Assembly: GCA_902784425.1 (NCBI GenBank)
Contig: CACZUS010000027.1
Coordinates: forward strand, 27,424-72,747
Source of the DNA: an uncultured Bacteroidales bacterium
GTDB lineage: Bacteria > Bacteroidota > Bacteroidia > Bacteroidales > Paludibacteraceae
DNA length: 45,324 nt
Reading direction: 5' to 3'
Positions 23,225 to 31,541 of the stretch are shown here, in pieces (position 1 is the first letter of the stretch; each line of letters opens with the position of its first letter). The notes beneath the pieces are model-generated. The model worked only from the letters and a program-made list of their open reading frames with translations. It was not told the origin of the DNA and did no database searches. Both the position numbers and the translations under genes were made by a program.

Positions 23225-24658
23225 CTATTTCTTCTTTCGTTTCACTAATTCCTCTTCCAAAATCATGTCAAGAGTCTTCATGTCAATTTTCTTGGCAATG
23301 ATTTTTCTGTCTTTGTTCAGAAGATACAATCCAGGAGTGGCAGAGGTGTCGTATGAATCCCAGAACCAAGACTCTCTGTACGGATCCCATACATTCACCC
23401 AATCCTCCAGATGGTTCTTATGCACGAACTCCATCCATTCGTTACGATCTGTCTGAGTGTAGCAGGCGAATACTTCGAATCCCTTTCCTTTCCATTTGGC
23501 GTACACTGAGTCGTGTAGAACCGGTGTGGTTTTCTTACAGTGTCCACAAGATGGTTCGAAGAAGTAAACCAATACGATTTCATCTTTCATCTCACTCAGT
23601 TTGACAGGTCTGTCCATTGAGTCGCGCATAGCCAACTCTCTTGCTTGCATACCGATGAGGTTGTATCTGATCTTTTTAGCCTCTTTTCTCAATGAGTTCA
23701 CCCATGCCGTGTCTGCCCAAGTGGCAACGCCATTGAAATAATATCTCTCGGCGATTTTGTACCATAAAGCATCCATACCCATCATCTTGCTAGATATACC
23801 GTAGTTAATCATCTTGCTGGTCATCACTTGGAAGGTGAGGCTGTCGCCACGGCTCTTCTCGATCAACTCGAAAGCGGTCTCGGCTAATGTGTCTGGGTCT
23901 TGAAGGATATGCTTGCTGTAGTAGTTATCCACCATGGATGGGAAATAAGGAGTTCTTAAGAAACGAGGATCACTTAGATTGATGTTGTCAAAATAGTGAT
24001 GCTTGAAATATTGGTATCTCGCACGGTTTCGAATAGAATCAGGCAACTCCTTCATCTCTGGCGTTTCTACAGGAATCGTACCTTTGATGTAGGCACCAAG
24101 AAAATCCTTCGCGTGAGTGTCGATGGTCTGTTTTTGGAATCCTTCCACTTCCTTCGTCATCTCATCGAGTCTGGATTGGAATTTCGTGGAATCTATTTTT
24201 TTGTCTTTATAATCTTTCACCAAGTTCGATCTCTTCTTGTTCATGCCCGTTAGAAACACTATGTATTTTTGAAAGTCTACACTTTCGGGGGCACCCGCAA
24301 CGGAAACACTTTGAAGATCGGAAGTGTCTACTGAGATCGTTAGATTTTGATTGTTTCCAATCAAGATGTCGAAATATTTACTAGAGTTGAAATAAATGAT
24401 GTAGATACCTTCATCCAATTTTTTCTTTTTGGAAAAAACACCATGTCCCGACTTGTCCAATTCAGTAGTGTCGGTGGAGTAGGTCTTTCCATTCATATAA
24501 TAGGCAAGGTATGCAGAGTCTTTTTTCGCATCGGTGCTCCTCATTCCTTTTACATTTAAATTAATCGTATAGCCTTTAGAAGAAGGCTTTTTCGCGTTGT
24601 CTGCCCATGCACCGAACATGACAAATAATGCTACGAGTGTAATGAAAATCTTTTTCAT
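23225..24658 (-). CDS. Exported DUF5106 / thioredoxin-like (TlpA-type) protein
   Basis: The 477-residue product begins with a signal peptide (MKKIFITLVALFVMFGAWA) and is therefore periplasmic or outer-membrane associated. Residues 25-130 resemble the DUF4369-type N-terminal beta domain. The middle resembles DUF5106. The last 140 residues are a thioredoxin fold with VYFFEPSCGHCKKTTP, which has the redox-active CGHC pair. Such proteins are common in Bacteroidota and are thought to reduce or shuffle disulfides outside the cytoplasm; the client is not known. An intrinsic terminator follows. Confidence 0.85.
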   Translation of the reverse strand: MKKIFITLVALFVMFGAWADNAKKPSSKGYTINLNVKGMRSTDAKKDSAYLAYYMNGKTYSTDTTELDKSGHGVFSKKKKLDEGIYIIYFNSSKYFDILIGNNQNLTISVDTSDLQSVSVAGAPESVDFQKYIVFLTGMNKKRSNLVKDYKDKKIDSTKFQSRLDEMTKEVEGFQKQTIDTHAKDFLGAYIKGTIPVETPEMKELPDSIRNRARYQYFKHHYFDNINLSDPRFLRTPYFPSMVDNYYSKHILQDPDTLAETAFELIEKSRGDSLTFQVMTSKMINYGISSKMMGMDALWYKIAERYYFNGVATWADTAWVNSLRKEAKKIRYNLIGMQARELAMRDSMDRPVKLSEMKDEIVLVYFFEPSCGHCKKTTPVLHDSVYAKWKGKGFEVFACYTQTDRNEWMEFVHKNHLEDWVNVWDPYRESWFWDSYDTSATPGLYLLNKDRKIIAKKIDMKTLDMILEEELVKRKKK

Positions 24659-24719
24659 GTTATTATGTATTTTCTCTTATTTCGTGAAATTTTGTGCTAA
24701 ATTATATAAAACAAACGGA

Positions 24720-26474
24720 TTATAGCTCTTTTGTAACATTTTTTAACCACATTATCTCTCTCTCGTCGGATAGATGAGTGACAATGGCGTTGTACACTCT
24801 TTGATGATACTGATTAATCCAATCAATCTCCTTTTGTGTCAACAGATCTTTAAGAATCAGTTTCCTTTCGTATGGGAATAATGTTAATGTTTTGAATTGT
24901 AGAAACTTGCCGAATTCTGATTCCTTGTATTTTTCGACGGCCACCATGTTTTCTATTCGTATACCATATTGATTGGTGCGGTAGATCCCTGGTTCGTCGG
25001 AAAGAATCATGCCCTCTTCCAATTTCACACCGCTGAAACGGCGGTTGATTCGTTGAGGACCTTCGTGTACACAAAGGAAAAATCCAATGCCGTGACCTGT
25101 GCCATGACCATAATCTAATCCCTCCTGCCATAGGAACTGTCGAGCCAAAGCATCAATGTGTGCCCCCTCCGTACCGTAGGGGAATCGGCAGGTGGCAATC
25201 GCTATGTGACCTTTTAATACGGCGGTGTAGTCTTTTTTCTGCTGCTCGGAGGGTTCTCCGAAACAGAAAACTCTCGTGATGTCTGTTGTTCCATCCAGAT
25301 AGTTGGCGCCTGAGTCGACTAGTAGCAGACTCTCTTTGCCGATGAGCGCATTAGACCCATGTTCGGCGTTGTAATGGACGATGGCACCGTTCGAACCATA
25401 TCCGGCGATGGTGGAGAAACTTTCGCAGAAGAATCCATCTTGTGCAGATCGATGTTTCAGTAAGATGGTGGAGATCTCTCTTTCCGTTGTTGTTTGTTGC
25501 TTCTCTATCCGTTCCGAGATTTCAACGAATGCATGCGTGAGTGCGATACCATCCTTCAACTCGGCATTCTCTATACAACGGATTTCACTGGCACTCTTGA
25601 TGCTTTTCAGTTGCTCAATGGGAGATTTCTCACGAACCAAGTGCTCTTTTTGAACACTATTATATAGAGTGTGATTGCTCTTTCCCGCATCCACCGAAAT
25701 GGTGTTTTTTAAAGAAACAGAAGAGACGAAATCGAATGTCTCATCGTAGGAATGAACGTTTATGTTATTATCGGCGAAATATTGTGCGACGCTCTTGTCG
25801 AGTTGGAGGTTGCATAGAAAAAGATGCGATTCCTGTTTGCCCAAAAGCGCGTATGCGATTGGCATTGGATTGAACTCGATGTCGGATGCACGCAGATTAA
25901 AGGCCCATGCAATTTCATCCAAAGCAGCAAGTAGGAGATAGTCGGCAGAGCACTTTTGAAAGACCACCGCTTTCTTTTCTTGGAAAGAATGTCCTTCGTA
26001 GGAAGAGTCGTGTATAAACAAGTCGGAGCAGGGGAGAGGAGGCAATTCATTTTCCTCAGGCAATACAAAATGAGTCTCTAAAGAACAATGATTGGATTGA
26101 CAAAGCGTCTCCAATTTCTCAACTGTCACTTGAGAAAAACAAAGTCCGTTGATGGCGATGCGACTACCTTGGGGCACCTTCTCCAACCAAGACAACCAGT
26201 CGGATTCCGTATCTTTATACATTATAATATTAGTCCCTTTCAACTCCTTTTCAGCTTGAAGAAAGTAGCGGGAGTCGGTCCACAGACCATTGCCAAATTT
26301 AGATAAGATAAGCAGACCGTTGGATCCGGTGAAACCAGAGATTAACTGACGAAGTTTCCAATGCTGAGCAGGGTATTCGCTAAGGTGAGGGTCTTCTGTT
26401 GGGATGATTAAGATATCGATATCTCTTTTCATCATTCGATCTTCTATTCCTTTGATGATATCAGTTCTTTTCAT
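24720..26474 (-). CDS. Xaa-Pro aminopeptidase, M24B family
   Basis: This 584-residue cytoplasmic metallopeptidase removes N-terminal residues that precede proline. It has the three-domain layout of the long (eukaryote-like, APP1) type: two creatinase-like N-terminal domains and the C-terminal pita-bread domain. The five metal ligands are visible in DSGANYLDGTTDITRV (two Asp), GTGHGIGFFLCVHEG (His), ILSDEPGIY (Glu) and GIRIENMV (Glu). The length is typical of Bacteroidota homologues. The DUF5106 gene follows after 61 bases and may be co-transcribed. Confidence 0.94.
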   Translation of the reverse strand: MKRTDIIKGIEDRMMKRDIDILIIPTEDPHLSEYPAQHWKLRQLISGFTGSNGLLILSKFGNGLWTDSRYFLQAEKELKGTNIIMYKDTESDWLSWLEKVPQGSRIAINGLCFSQVTVEKLETLCQSNHCSLETHFVLPEENELPPLPCSDLFIHDSSYEGHSFQEKKAVVFQKCSADYLLLAALDEIAWAFNLRASDIEFNPMPIAYALLGKQESHLFLCNLQLDKSVAQYFADNNINVHSYDETFDFVSSVSLKNTISVDAGKSNHTLYNSVQKEHLVREKSPIEQLKSIKSASEIRCIENAELKDGIALTHAFVEISERIEKQQTTTEREISTILLKHRSAQDGFFCESFSTIAGYGSNGAIVHYNAEHGSNALIGKESLLLVDSGANYLDGTTDITRVFCFGEPSEQQKKDYTAVLKGHIAIATCRFPYGTEGAHIDALARQFLWQEGLDYGHGTGHGIGFFLCVHEGPQRINRRFSGVKLEEGMILSDEPGIYRTNQYGIRIENMVAVEKYKESEFGKFLQFKTLTLFPYERKLILKDLLTQKEIDWINQYHQRVYNAIVTHLSDEREIMWLKNVTKEL

Positions 26475-26507
26475 ATTCCAATGATTATATTTTTATAGAA
26501 CACACCT

Positions 26508-26945
26508 TTAATAAAATATTAATTGGTTGATTCGATAATCCTTGCAGATGTCTATTAATAGATTGGTGCGAAAAGGTGTATGACGTTTGCTGATTTCGAT
26601 GGGGGTGTTGTATCCCGAATCATAGCTGTAGACGTAGATCGTGTAGCCTTCTGGATCTTGTTCTAAAATTTCAGTGAAGGAGATGCCCCCTTTGAATGTG
26701 ATGCGTTGGGTGATTGATTCGTCATAGTAATAGATCACCAGTTTGTATTGGAGGTCGCTGCTGAAACCGTAGCCGACGCTGGTTCTTCTGTTTTTGATGT
26801 CAGATTCTTTGGTTGCTTCGCTCCTAGTACCTTTTAAACATTCTATTCCAGCCCGTTCTAGTTTTTTTTCTCTTTGAGCGAATAAAGAACCAGAAGAAAG
26901 AATAAGGATAGAAAGGATAAAGAATATTCTCTGAATGACTTTCAT
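26508..26945 (-). CDS. Small exported protein of unknown function
   Basis: This 145-residue protein has a clear signal peptide (MKVIQRIFFILSILILSSGSLFAQ) with cleavage expected after the A of LFA. The mature part has many Tyr residues and a run IYYYDESITQRITFKGG; I recognise no family. It contains one Cys only. It is upstream of the Xaa-Pro aminopeptidase gene by 33 bases in the same direction, but a functional link is not evident. Confidence 0.7.
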   Translation of the reverse strand: MKVIQRIFFILSILILSSGSLFAQREKKLERAGIECLKGTRSEATKESDIKNRRTSVGYGFSSDLQYKLVIYYYDESITQRITFKGGISFTEILEQDPEGYTIYVYSYDSGYNTPIEISKRHTPFRTNLLIDICKDYRINQLIFY

Positions 26946-27290
26946 GATTAGTTGATTCGATTAGAAATATATTAGGTGGGTTCTGTAAATTCATTTCGTG
27001 GAATTTTATAGAGCTCGCCGTTAATGATTAGACAAAAATATAAAAAATATACCATTGTTACGAATAGATTGAATTCACCTTAATAATATAGGTGTAGTTT
27101 AATAGATCGGAAGAAAAGACGATGAGAGATAATGGAAGATGAAGTAGAATTAGAACATAAAGGGAGGAATCGGATGAATTTTTAAAAATGGGAGAGATAA
27201 AAAAAGAGGAGTGAAGATATAGGAGAAAGTCGGAAAATAGGATTATCCGCTTGATAGTTAGAAAAAAATAAACAAAAACAAGTTGTTAAA
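26946..27290. other. Gene-free intergenic stretch with a long imperfect hairpin and a purine-rich tract
   Basis: No gene is visible. At 26973-27017 an imperfect inverted repeat of about 18 bp can form, GGTGGGTTCTGTAAATTC with GGAATTTTATAGAGCTCGCC, with several G-U pairs. From about 27105 to 27245 the plus strand is strongly purine-rich (many GGAAGA, GAGAG and AAAGGGAGG runs) with no open frame. The promoter of rpsU follows at 27292. Confidence 0.6.
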
Positions 27291-27291
27291 T

Positions 27292-27323
27292 TTTGGGTAT
27301 TTCAAAAACAATCATTATTTTTG
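27292..27323 (+). promoter_or_regulatory. rpsU promoter
   Basis: TTTG (27292-27295) and TATTTTTG (27316-27323) are separated by 20 bases, an exact match to the Bacteroidota consensus. The predicted start falls near 27329, at the base of the leader hairpin, and leaves an untranslated leader of about 85 bases before rpsU. Confidence 0.88.
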
Positions 27324-27325
27324 CG

Positions 27326-27365
27326 CTCGCTTTTGCGAAAAAGAAAGATAAGAAGTAAAAGCGAG
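27326..27365 (+). promoter_or_regulatory. 5'-end hairpin in the rpsU leader
   Basis: CTCGCTTTT (27326-27334) is an exact inverted repeat of AAAAGCGAG (27357-27365), giving a 9-bp stem with a 22-base, purine-rich loop. It lies at the predicted transcript start. It may stabilise the mRNA or be a binding site for control of rpsU; no function is shown by the sequence. Confidence 0.5.
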
Positions 27366-27415
27366 AATGAAGTAATGCAAATTAAAAACAAAAAATAAAA
27401 CATTAAAAACAAATT

Positions 27416-27607
27416 ATGATCGTAGTTCCAGTAAAAGAAGGCGAGAATATTGAAAAAGCCTTGAAGAAATTTAAGAGAAAATTTGAGAAAACAGGTGTTA
27501 TCAAAGAGTTGAGAAATAGACAACAGTTTGAAAAGCCTTCAGTTGTAAAACGTCAGCAAAAGATTCATGCTATTTATGTTCAGCAATTGAAGAGAACTGA
27601 GGAATAA
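27416..27607 (+). CDS. rpsU: 30S ribosomal protein bS21
   Basis: The 63-residue basic protein begins MIVVPVKEGENIEKALKKFKRKFEKTGV and contains RNRQQFEKPSVVKRQQ, both typical of bS21 of the small ribosomal subunit. In Bacteroidota bS21 is reported to help hide the anti-Shine-Dalgarno end of 16S rRNA, which agrees with the rarity of Shine-Dalgarno sites here. The gene has its own promoter and a strong terminator, so it is mainly monocistronic. Confidence 0.95.
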   Translation: MIVVPVKEGENIEKALKKFKRKFEKTGVIKELRNRQQFEKPSVVKRQQKIHAIYVQQLKRTEE

Positions 27608-27628
27608 GATTGAGATATAGTTATAGAG

Positions 27629-27668
27629 AAGCGCAGGAAAGAAAAATTCTGCGCTTTTTCTTTTTTTT
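27629..27668 (+). terminator. rpsU intrinsic terminator
   Basis: AAGCGCAG (27629-27636) pairs perfectly with CTGCGCTT (27649-27656), followed by TTTCTTTTTTTT. It lies 21 bases after the rpsU stop. Confidence 0.93.
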
Positions 27669-27689
27669 GAAAAAAAACATGTGAAATTT

Positions 27690-27720
27690 TTTGTTTTATG
27701 TTCTAAAAGTTCTATATTCG
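27690..27720 (+). promoter_or_regulatory. Promoter of the xerC-like recombinase and hpf genes
   Basis: TTTG (27690-27693) and TATATTCG (27713-27720) are 19 bases apart. The -7 element differs from TAnnTTTG at one base. The ATG at 27747 follows 26 bases later. Confidence 0.7.
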
Positions 27721-27746
27721 TAGTGTGCTTATAGCAATTGATAAAT

Positions 27747-28637
27747 ATGTTGATTGATAAGTTTCTACAATATATTAAGTATGAGAAGTGTTATTCGGAG
27801 CATACTTATGAATCGTACAAGACTGATTTGTTACAGTTTAAGGATTTTGTAGAGAAGAAGGGTGCAAAAGAGTTTGACCCGGTGAAGATTGAAACGAAGG
27901 ATGTAAGAGAATGGATTGTTTTTCTGATGAAGCAGAAGGAGAAGGCGAGCAGTGTCGGTCGAAAGATCTCGGCGTTGAAGTCTTTTTACAAGTATTTAAG
28001 GAAGAGCAGTTATGTGGAGAAGGATCCCATGCGGCAGGTAGTTATTCCGAAGCGGGAGAAGCGGTTGCCGACCTTTGTAAGAGAGTCGGAGATGCATGAG
28101 TTGTTAGATGAGTTGGAGGATGCATTTGAAGATGATTACGAAGGGGTTAGGGATAAGTTGGTGATAGAGACGTTCTATACATTAGGAATTCGGTTGTCGG
28201 AGTTGATTGGCATGAAGGATGTAGATGTAGATAAGGGGAACAAGACGGTAAAGGTGACGGGAAAAGGAAACAAACAAAGGATAATACCATTTGGAGACCG
28301 GTTGCTACAGTCGATGGAAACCTATTTGCAGTTACGGGAAGCAACGACGGGGGTTCGTAACGGATATTTTTTCCAGAAGGAAGATGGAGGTGCGATGTAT
28401 CCCGTGTTGGTTTATCGGATTGTCCGTAAGTACTTAGAGAAAGTCAGTTCGCAAAAGAAGAAGAGCCCGCATGTATTACGACACACATTTGCGACAGCGA
28501 TGTTGAATAACGGAGCGGAGATAAATGCAGTGAAGGAGTTGTTGGGACATGCGAATTTGGCAGCGACGGAGGTGTATACGCATACGACCTTCGAACAATT
28601 ACAAAAAATTTATAAACAAGCTCATCCTCGAGCATAA
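27747..28637 (+). CDS. Site-specific tyrosine recombinase, XerC/XerD type
   Basis: The 296-residue protein has an N-terminal SAM-like core-binding domain (residues 1-85) and a C-terminal catalytic domain. The catalytic Arg is in TLGIRLSEL, the His-x-x-Arg is in PHVLRHTFAT, the second His in LLGHANLAATEVYTH, and the nucleophilic Tyr in the same segment (VYTH). XerC/D pairs resolve chromosome dimers at dif. The frame is open from TTG 27738, but the ATG at 27747 is the natural start. The conserved place between rpsU and hpf argues for a housekeeping XerC rather than a mobile-element integrase. I cannot tell XerC from XerD by eye. Confidence 0.9.
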   Translation: MLIDKFLQYIKYEKCYSEHTYESYKTDLLQFKDFVEKKGAKEFDPVKIETKDVREWIVFLMKQKEKASSVGRKISALKSFYKYLRKSSYVEKDPMRQVVIPKREKRLPTFVRESEMHELLDELEDAFEDDYEGVRDKLVIETFYTLGIRLSELIGMKDVDVDKGNKTVKVTGKGNKQRIIPFGDRLLQSMETYLQLREATTGVRNGYFFQKEDGGAMYPVLVYRIVRKYLEKVSSQKKKSPHVLRHTFATAMLNNGAEINAVKELLGHANLAATEVYTHTTFEQLQKIYKQAHPRA

Positions 28638-28657
28638 AAATTATGGAGGGAAAGATT

Positions 28658-28963
28658 ATGAATGTAACAGTTAAGGCTATTCATTTTGATGCAAAAGCAA
28701 GTTTGGAGGAGTTTATTCAAAAGAAGATTACAAAGTTGGAACAATATTCTGATAAGATTACAAGTGCGATAGTGACGTTGCAAGTAGTTAAACCAGAGGT
28801 ATCAGATAATAAGGAGGTGATGTTGAAAGTGTTGATGCCGAATAATGAGTTGGTGGTAACCAAGATTGCAGATTCATTTGAGGAGGCATTTGACAATGCG
28901 ATGGATGCGATGATACGTTCCATTAAAAAGGCAAAAGAAAAAGCGAATGACTTAAAAAAATAA
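28658..28963 (+). CDS. hpf: Ribosome hibernation-promoting factor (HPF/YfiA family)
   Basis: The 101-residue protein matches the short HPF/RaiA family that binds the 30S subunit and stops translation in stationary phase. It begins MNVTVKAIHFDAKASLEEFI and has the Lys-rich C-terminal part KKAKEKANDLKK. A first ATG at 28643 would add five residues. I prefer 28658 because it aligns with the family start and follows a purine-rich GGAGGGAAAG stretch. It is 20 bases after the recombinase stop and is probably in the same transcript. Confidence 0.92.
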   Translation: MNVTVKAIHFDAKASLEEFIQKKITKLEQYSDKITSAIVTLQVVKPEVSDNKEVMLKVLMPNNELVVTKIADSFEEAFDNAMDAMIRSIKKAKEKANDLKK

Positions 28964-28972
28964 TGGAAAATA

Positions 28973-29004
28973 TTTGTAGGTTAGAAAAATAATGTCTACA
29001 TTTG
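28973..29004 (+). promoter_or_regulatory. Promoter of the tRNA-tuf operon
   Basis: TTTG (28973-28976) and TACATTTG (28997-29004) are separated by 20 bases, a perfect consensus match. It lies just after hpf and upstream of four tRNA genes and tuf. Confidence 0.9.
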
Positions 29005-29007
29005 CAA

Positions 29008-29042
29008 GCCGTTTCGAAAAAGCATTTTTCGGAGCGGCTTTT
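29008..29042 (+). promoter_or_regulatory. Hairpin at the 5' end of the tRNA-tuf transcript
   Basis: GCCGTTTCGAAAAA (29008-29021) can pair with TTTTTCGGAGCGGC (29025-29038), a 14-bp stem with two G-U pairs and a 3-base loop, followed by TTTT. It covers the predicted transcription start. It could protect the transcript or act as a weak terminator; neither is proven. Confidence 0.6.
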
Positions 29043-29049
29043 AAAACGC

Positions 29050-29123
29050 CTCTTTAGCTCAGTTGGCCAGAGCACGTGATTTGTAATCTCGGGGTCGTTG
29101 GTTCGAATCCGACAAGAGGCTCG
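29050..29123 (+). tRNA. tRNA-Thr (anticodon TGT)
   Basis: The 74-base cloverleaf has the acceptor arm GCCTCTT with AAGAGGC, the T loop GGTTCGAATCC and the anticodon loop TTTGTAA with TGT. It is the first of four tRNAs before tuf. CCA is not encoded. Confidence 0.96.
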
Positions 29124-29156
29124 AAAGAAGAGAAGATCTTTGATTTTAAAAGTTGG

Positions 29157-29237
29157 GTAGTTACCAGAGTGGCCAAATGGGGCAGACTGTAAATCTGCTG
29201 GCTCTTGCCTTCGGTGGTTCGAATCCATCACTACCCA
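29157..29237 (+). tRNA. tRNA-Tyr (anticodon GTA)
   Basis: The 81-base tRNA has the acceptor arm GGGTAGT with ACTACCC, the anticodon loop CTGTAAA with GTA, and a long variable arm (CTGGCTCTTGCCTTCGG region) typical of class II tRNA-Tyr. Its reader, the Tyr codon, is one of the two control codons in the pheA leader peptides. Confidence 0.96.
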
Positions 29238-29246
29238 CTCTATCAT

Positions 29247-29319
29247 GCGGAAGTAGCTCAGTTGGTAGAGCATCAGCCTTCCAAGCTGAGGGTCGCGGGT
29301 TCGAACCCCGTTTTCCGCT
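29247..29319 (+). tRNA. tRNA-Gly (anticodon TCC)
   Basis: The 73-base cloverleaf has the acceptor arm GCGGAAG with TTTCCGC (one G-U pair), the T loop GGTTCGAACCC and the anticodon loop CTTCCAA with TCC. Confidence 0.96.
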
Positions 29320-29324
29320 CTATT

Positions 29325-29396
<72 letters not shown>

Positions 29397-29444
29397 CATG
29401 TAAATTGAAAAAATATTAATTAATTAAATAAAATATTAGAAATT

Positions 29445-30632
29445 ATGGCAAAAGAACAATTCGACCGTTCCAAACCGCACGTAAATATCGGTACTATTGG
29501 TCACGTAGACCACGGTAAAACTACTTTGACAGCTGCAATCACTACAGTATTGGCAAAGAAAGGTCTTTCTGAACAAAAATCATTCGATCAAATCGATAAC
29601 GCACCAGAAGAGAAAGAGCGTGGTATCACAATCAATACTTCTCACGTAGAGTATCAAACAGCAAATCGTCACTATGCACACGTTGACTGTCCAGGTCACG
29701 CCGACTATGTAAAGAACATGGTAACTGGTGCTGCTCAGATGGATGGTGCAATCATCGTAGTTGCTGCAACTGATGGACCAATGCCTCAAACTCGTGAGCA
29801 CATCCTTTTGGCTCGTCAGGTAAACGTACCACGTTTGGTTGTATTCATGAACAAATGTGATATGGTTGATGATCCTGAGATGTTGGATTTGGTTGAAATG
29901 GAAATGCGCGAATTGTTAGGTTTCTATGAGTTTGACGCTGATAACACTCCATTCATCCGTGGATCTGCTCTAGGTGCATTGAACGGTGAACCTCAATGGG
30001 AAGAGAAAATCATGGAATTGATGGATGCAGTTGATAGCTGGATCGAGCTTCCTAAGCGTGATATTGATAAACCATTCTTGATGCCAGTTGAGGACGTATT
30101 CTCTATCACTGGTCGTGGTACTGTTGCAACAGGACGTATTGAGACTGGTATCATCAAAGTTGGTGATGAGGTTGAAATCATCGGTTTGGGTGCAGAGAAG
30201 ATGAAATCTACTGTAACTGGTGTTGAGATGTTCCGTAAATTGTTGGATCAAGGAGAGGCTGGTGATAACGTAGGTTTGTTGCTTCGTGGTATCGACAAAG
30301 ATCAAATCAAACGTGGTATGGTACTTTGTAAGCCAGGTCAAGTAACTCCTCACACTGAGTTCAAGGCTTCTGTTTATATCTTGAAGAAAGAAGAAGGTGG
30401 ACGTCACACTCCATTCCACAACCACTATCGTCCTCAATTCTACATCCGTACTTTGGATGTAACTGGTGAAATCTCTTTGCCAGAAGGAACTGAAATGGTT
30501 ATGCCAGGTGATAACTTGGAAATCCAAGTAAAATTGATTTACCCAGTAGCTTGCAGCGAAGGTCTTCGTTTCGCTATCCGTGAGGGTGGTAGAACAGTAG
30601 GTTCTGGACAAATCACTAAGATCATTGACTAA
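29445..30632 (+). CDS. tuf: Elongation factor Tu
   Basis: EF-Tu delivers aminoacyl-tRNA to the ribosome as a GTPase. The 395-residue protein has GHVDHGKT (P loop, near residue 19), DCPGHADY near residue 81, and NKCD near residue 136, followed by beta domains 2 and 3. The length is normal. It follows four tRNA genes and is followed by tRNA-Trp, secE and nusG, the order known from many bacteria. Strong codon bias fits very high expression. Confidence 0.99.
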   Translation: MAKEQFDRSKPHVNIGTIGHVDHGKTTLTAAITTVLAKKGLSEQKSFDQIDNAPEEKERGITINTSHVEYQTANRHYAHVDCPGHADYVKNMVTGAAQMDGAIIVVAATDGPMPQTREHILLARQVNVPRLVVFMNKCDMVDDPEMLDLVEMEMRELLGFYEFDADNTPFIRGSALGALNGEPQWEEKIMELMDAVDSWIELPKRDIDKPFLMPVEDVFSITGRGTVATGRIETGIIKVGDEVEIIGLGAEKMKSTVTGVEMFRKLLDQGEAGDNVGLLLRGIDKDQIKRGMVLCKPGQVTPHTEFKASVYILKKEEGGRHTPFHNHYRPQFYIRTLDVTGEISLPEGTEMVMPGDNLEIQVKLIYPVACSEGLRFAIREGGRTVGSGQITKIID

Positions 30633-30654
30633 TACATTGTATTATTGATATGAT

Positions 30655-30686
30655 GATTCCCTGAGTGTATGCTTGGGGAATCTTTT
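30655..30686 (+). terminator. Hairpin between tuf and tRNA-Trp
   Basis: GATTCCC (30655-30661) pairs with GGGAATC (30676-30682), followed by TTTT. It lies directly before tRNA-Trp. It could be a partial terminator that lowers expression of the genes after tuf, or a processing signal. Confidence 0.65.
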
Positions 30687-30759
30687 ACGGGAGTAGCTCA
30701 GTTGGTAGAGCACTGGTCTCCAAAACCAGGTGTCGGGAGTTCGAGCCTCTCCTTCCGTG
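30687..30759 (+). tRNA. tRNA-Trp (anticodon CCA)
   Basis: The 73-base cloverleaf has the acceptor arm ACGGGAG with CTTCCGT (one G-U pair) and the anticodon stem-loop CTGGT-CTCCAAA-ACCAG with CCA. It sits between tuf and secE. Confidence 0.96.
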
Positions 30760-30774
30760 CTAATATTTACAATC

Positions 30775-30969
30775 ATGAGTAAGGTAGTAGATTACATAAA
30801 AGATTCGTACGACGAACTTGTAAACAAAGTAACTTGGCCTTCAGCAAGAGATTTAGCAAATAGCGCAGTTGTTGTTCTTGTAGCTTCCCTTCTAATTGCG
30901 TTGGTTATCTTTGCGATGGACAAACTTATCCAAGTTGTTATTGAGTTTATCTATGATTTGTTGCGATAA
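30775..30969 (+). CDS. secE: Preprotein translocase subunit SecE
   Basis: The 64-residue protein has the SecE pattern: a short amphipathic N-terminal helix with VDYIKDSYDELVNKVTWPS, then one transmembrane helix (about residues 35-57). It stabilises SecY in the translocon. The start is the ATG at 30775 (MSKVVDY), because the upstream in-frame extension runs through the tRNA-Trp gene. nusG begins 14 bases after its stop. Confidence 0.95.
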   Translation: MSKVVDYIKDSYDELVNKVTWPSARDLANSAVVVLVASLLIALVIFAMDKLIQVVIEFIYDLLR

Positions 30970-30983
30970 AAGAAAGGGAAAGC

Positions 30984-31541
30984 ATGGCAGAGACTGGTAA
31001 AAAATGGTACGTGCTACGTGCCATTAGTGGAAAAGAAAACAAGGTGCGCGAGTACATCGAAAATGAGATGAACACGACGGACCTTGGTCATTATGTTTCT
31101 CAAGTGTTAATTCCAACTGAGAGAGTTTATCAAATTAGTAAATCAGGAAAAAAGATTTCTAAGGAAAGAACTTACCTCCCTGGATATGTTTTGGTGGAGG
31201 CTAATCTGGTTGGCGAAGTTCAACATCGCCTTTCAGAAATGCCTAACGTAATTGGATTTTTAGGAGATGGCTCCAAAAAGTCCAACGAACCTGTTCCTTT
31301 ACGTCAAAGTGAAGTGATGCGTATCTTGGGTAAGGTGGAAGAGTTGCAAGATCCGGAAGGAAATGTTGCAATCTCATTCTCTGTTGGAGAGACTGTTAAG
31401 GTTACTTTCGGACCATTCAGCGGTTTCAGAGGAATTGTTGAAGAGGTCAACGACGAACGTAAGAAACTCAAAGTAAAGGTGAAAATCTTCGGAAGAGAAA
31501 CACCTTTGGAACTAGGATTTTTACAAGTGGAAAAGGAATGA
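30984..31541 (+). CDS. nusG: Transcription termination/antitermination factor NusG
   Basis: This 185-residue protein has the NGN domain first, with KKWYVLRAISGKENKV, and a C-terminal KOW domain with VGETVKVTFGPFSGFRGIVEEV. NusG binds RNA polymerase, Rho and the S10 protein. Its length is typical. The stop codon is part of a small hairpin leading into rplK. Confidence 0.97.
   Translation: MAETGKKWYVLRAISGKENKVREYIENEMNTTDLGHYVSQVLIPTERVYQISKSGKKISKERTYLPGYVLVEANLVGEVQHRLSEMPNVIGFLGDGSKKSNEPVPLRQSEVMRILGKVEELQDPEGNVAISFSVGETVKVTFGPFSGFRGIVEEVNDERKKLKVKVKIFGRETPLELGFLQVEKE

Noticed and set aside
27747-28637. Tyrosine recombinase as evidence of an integrated element
   Set aside because: It lies between rpsU and hpf in a housekeeping context, with no att sites, phage or plasmid genes nearby; the XerC/D explanation is simpler.
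29970-30611. 213-codon open frame antisense to tuf
   Set aside because: The same codon-bias artefact; tuf is certain on the plus strand.
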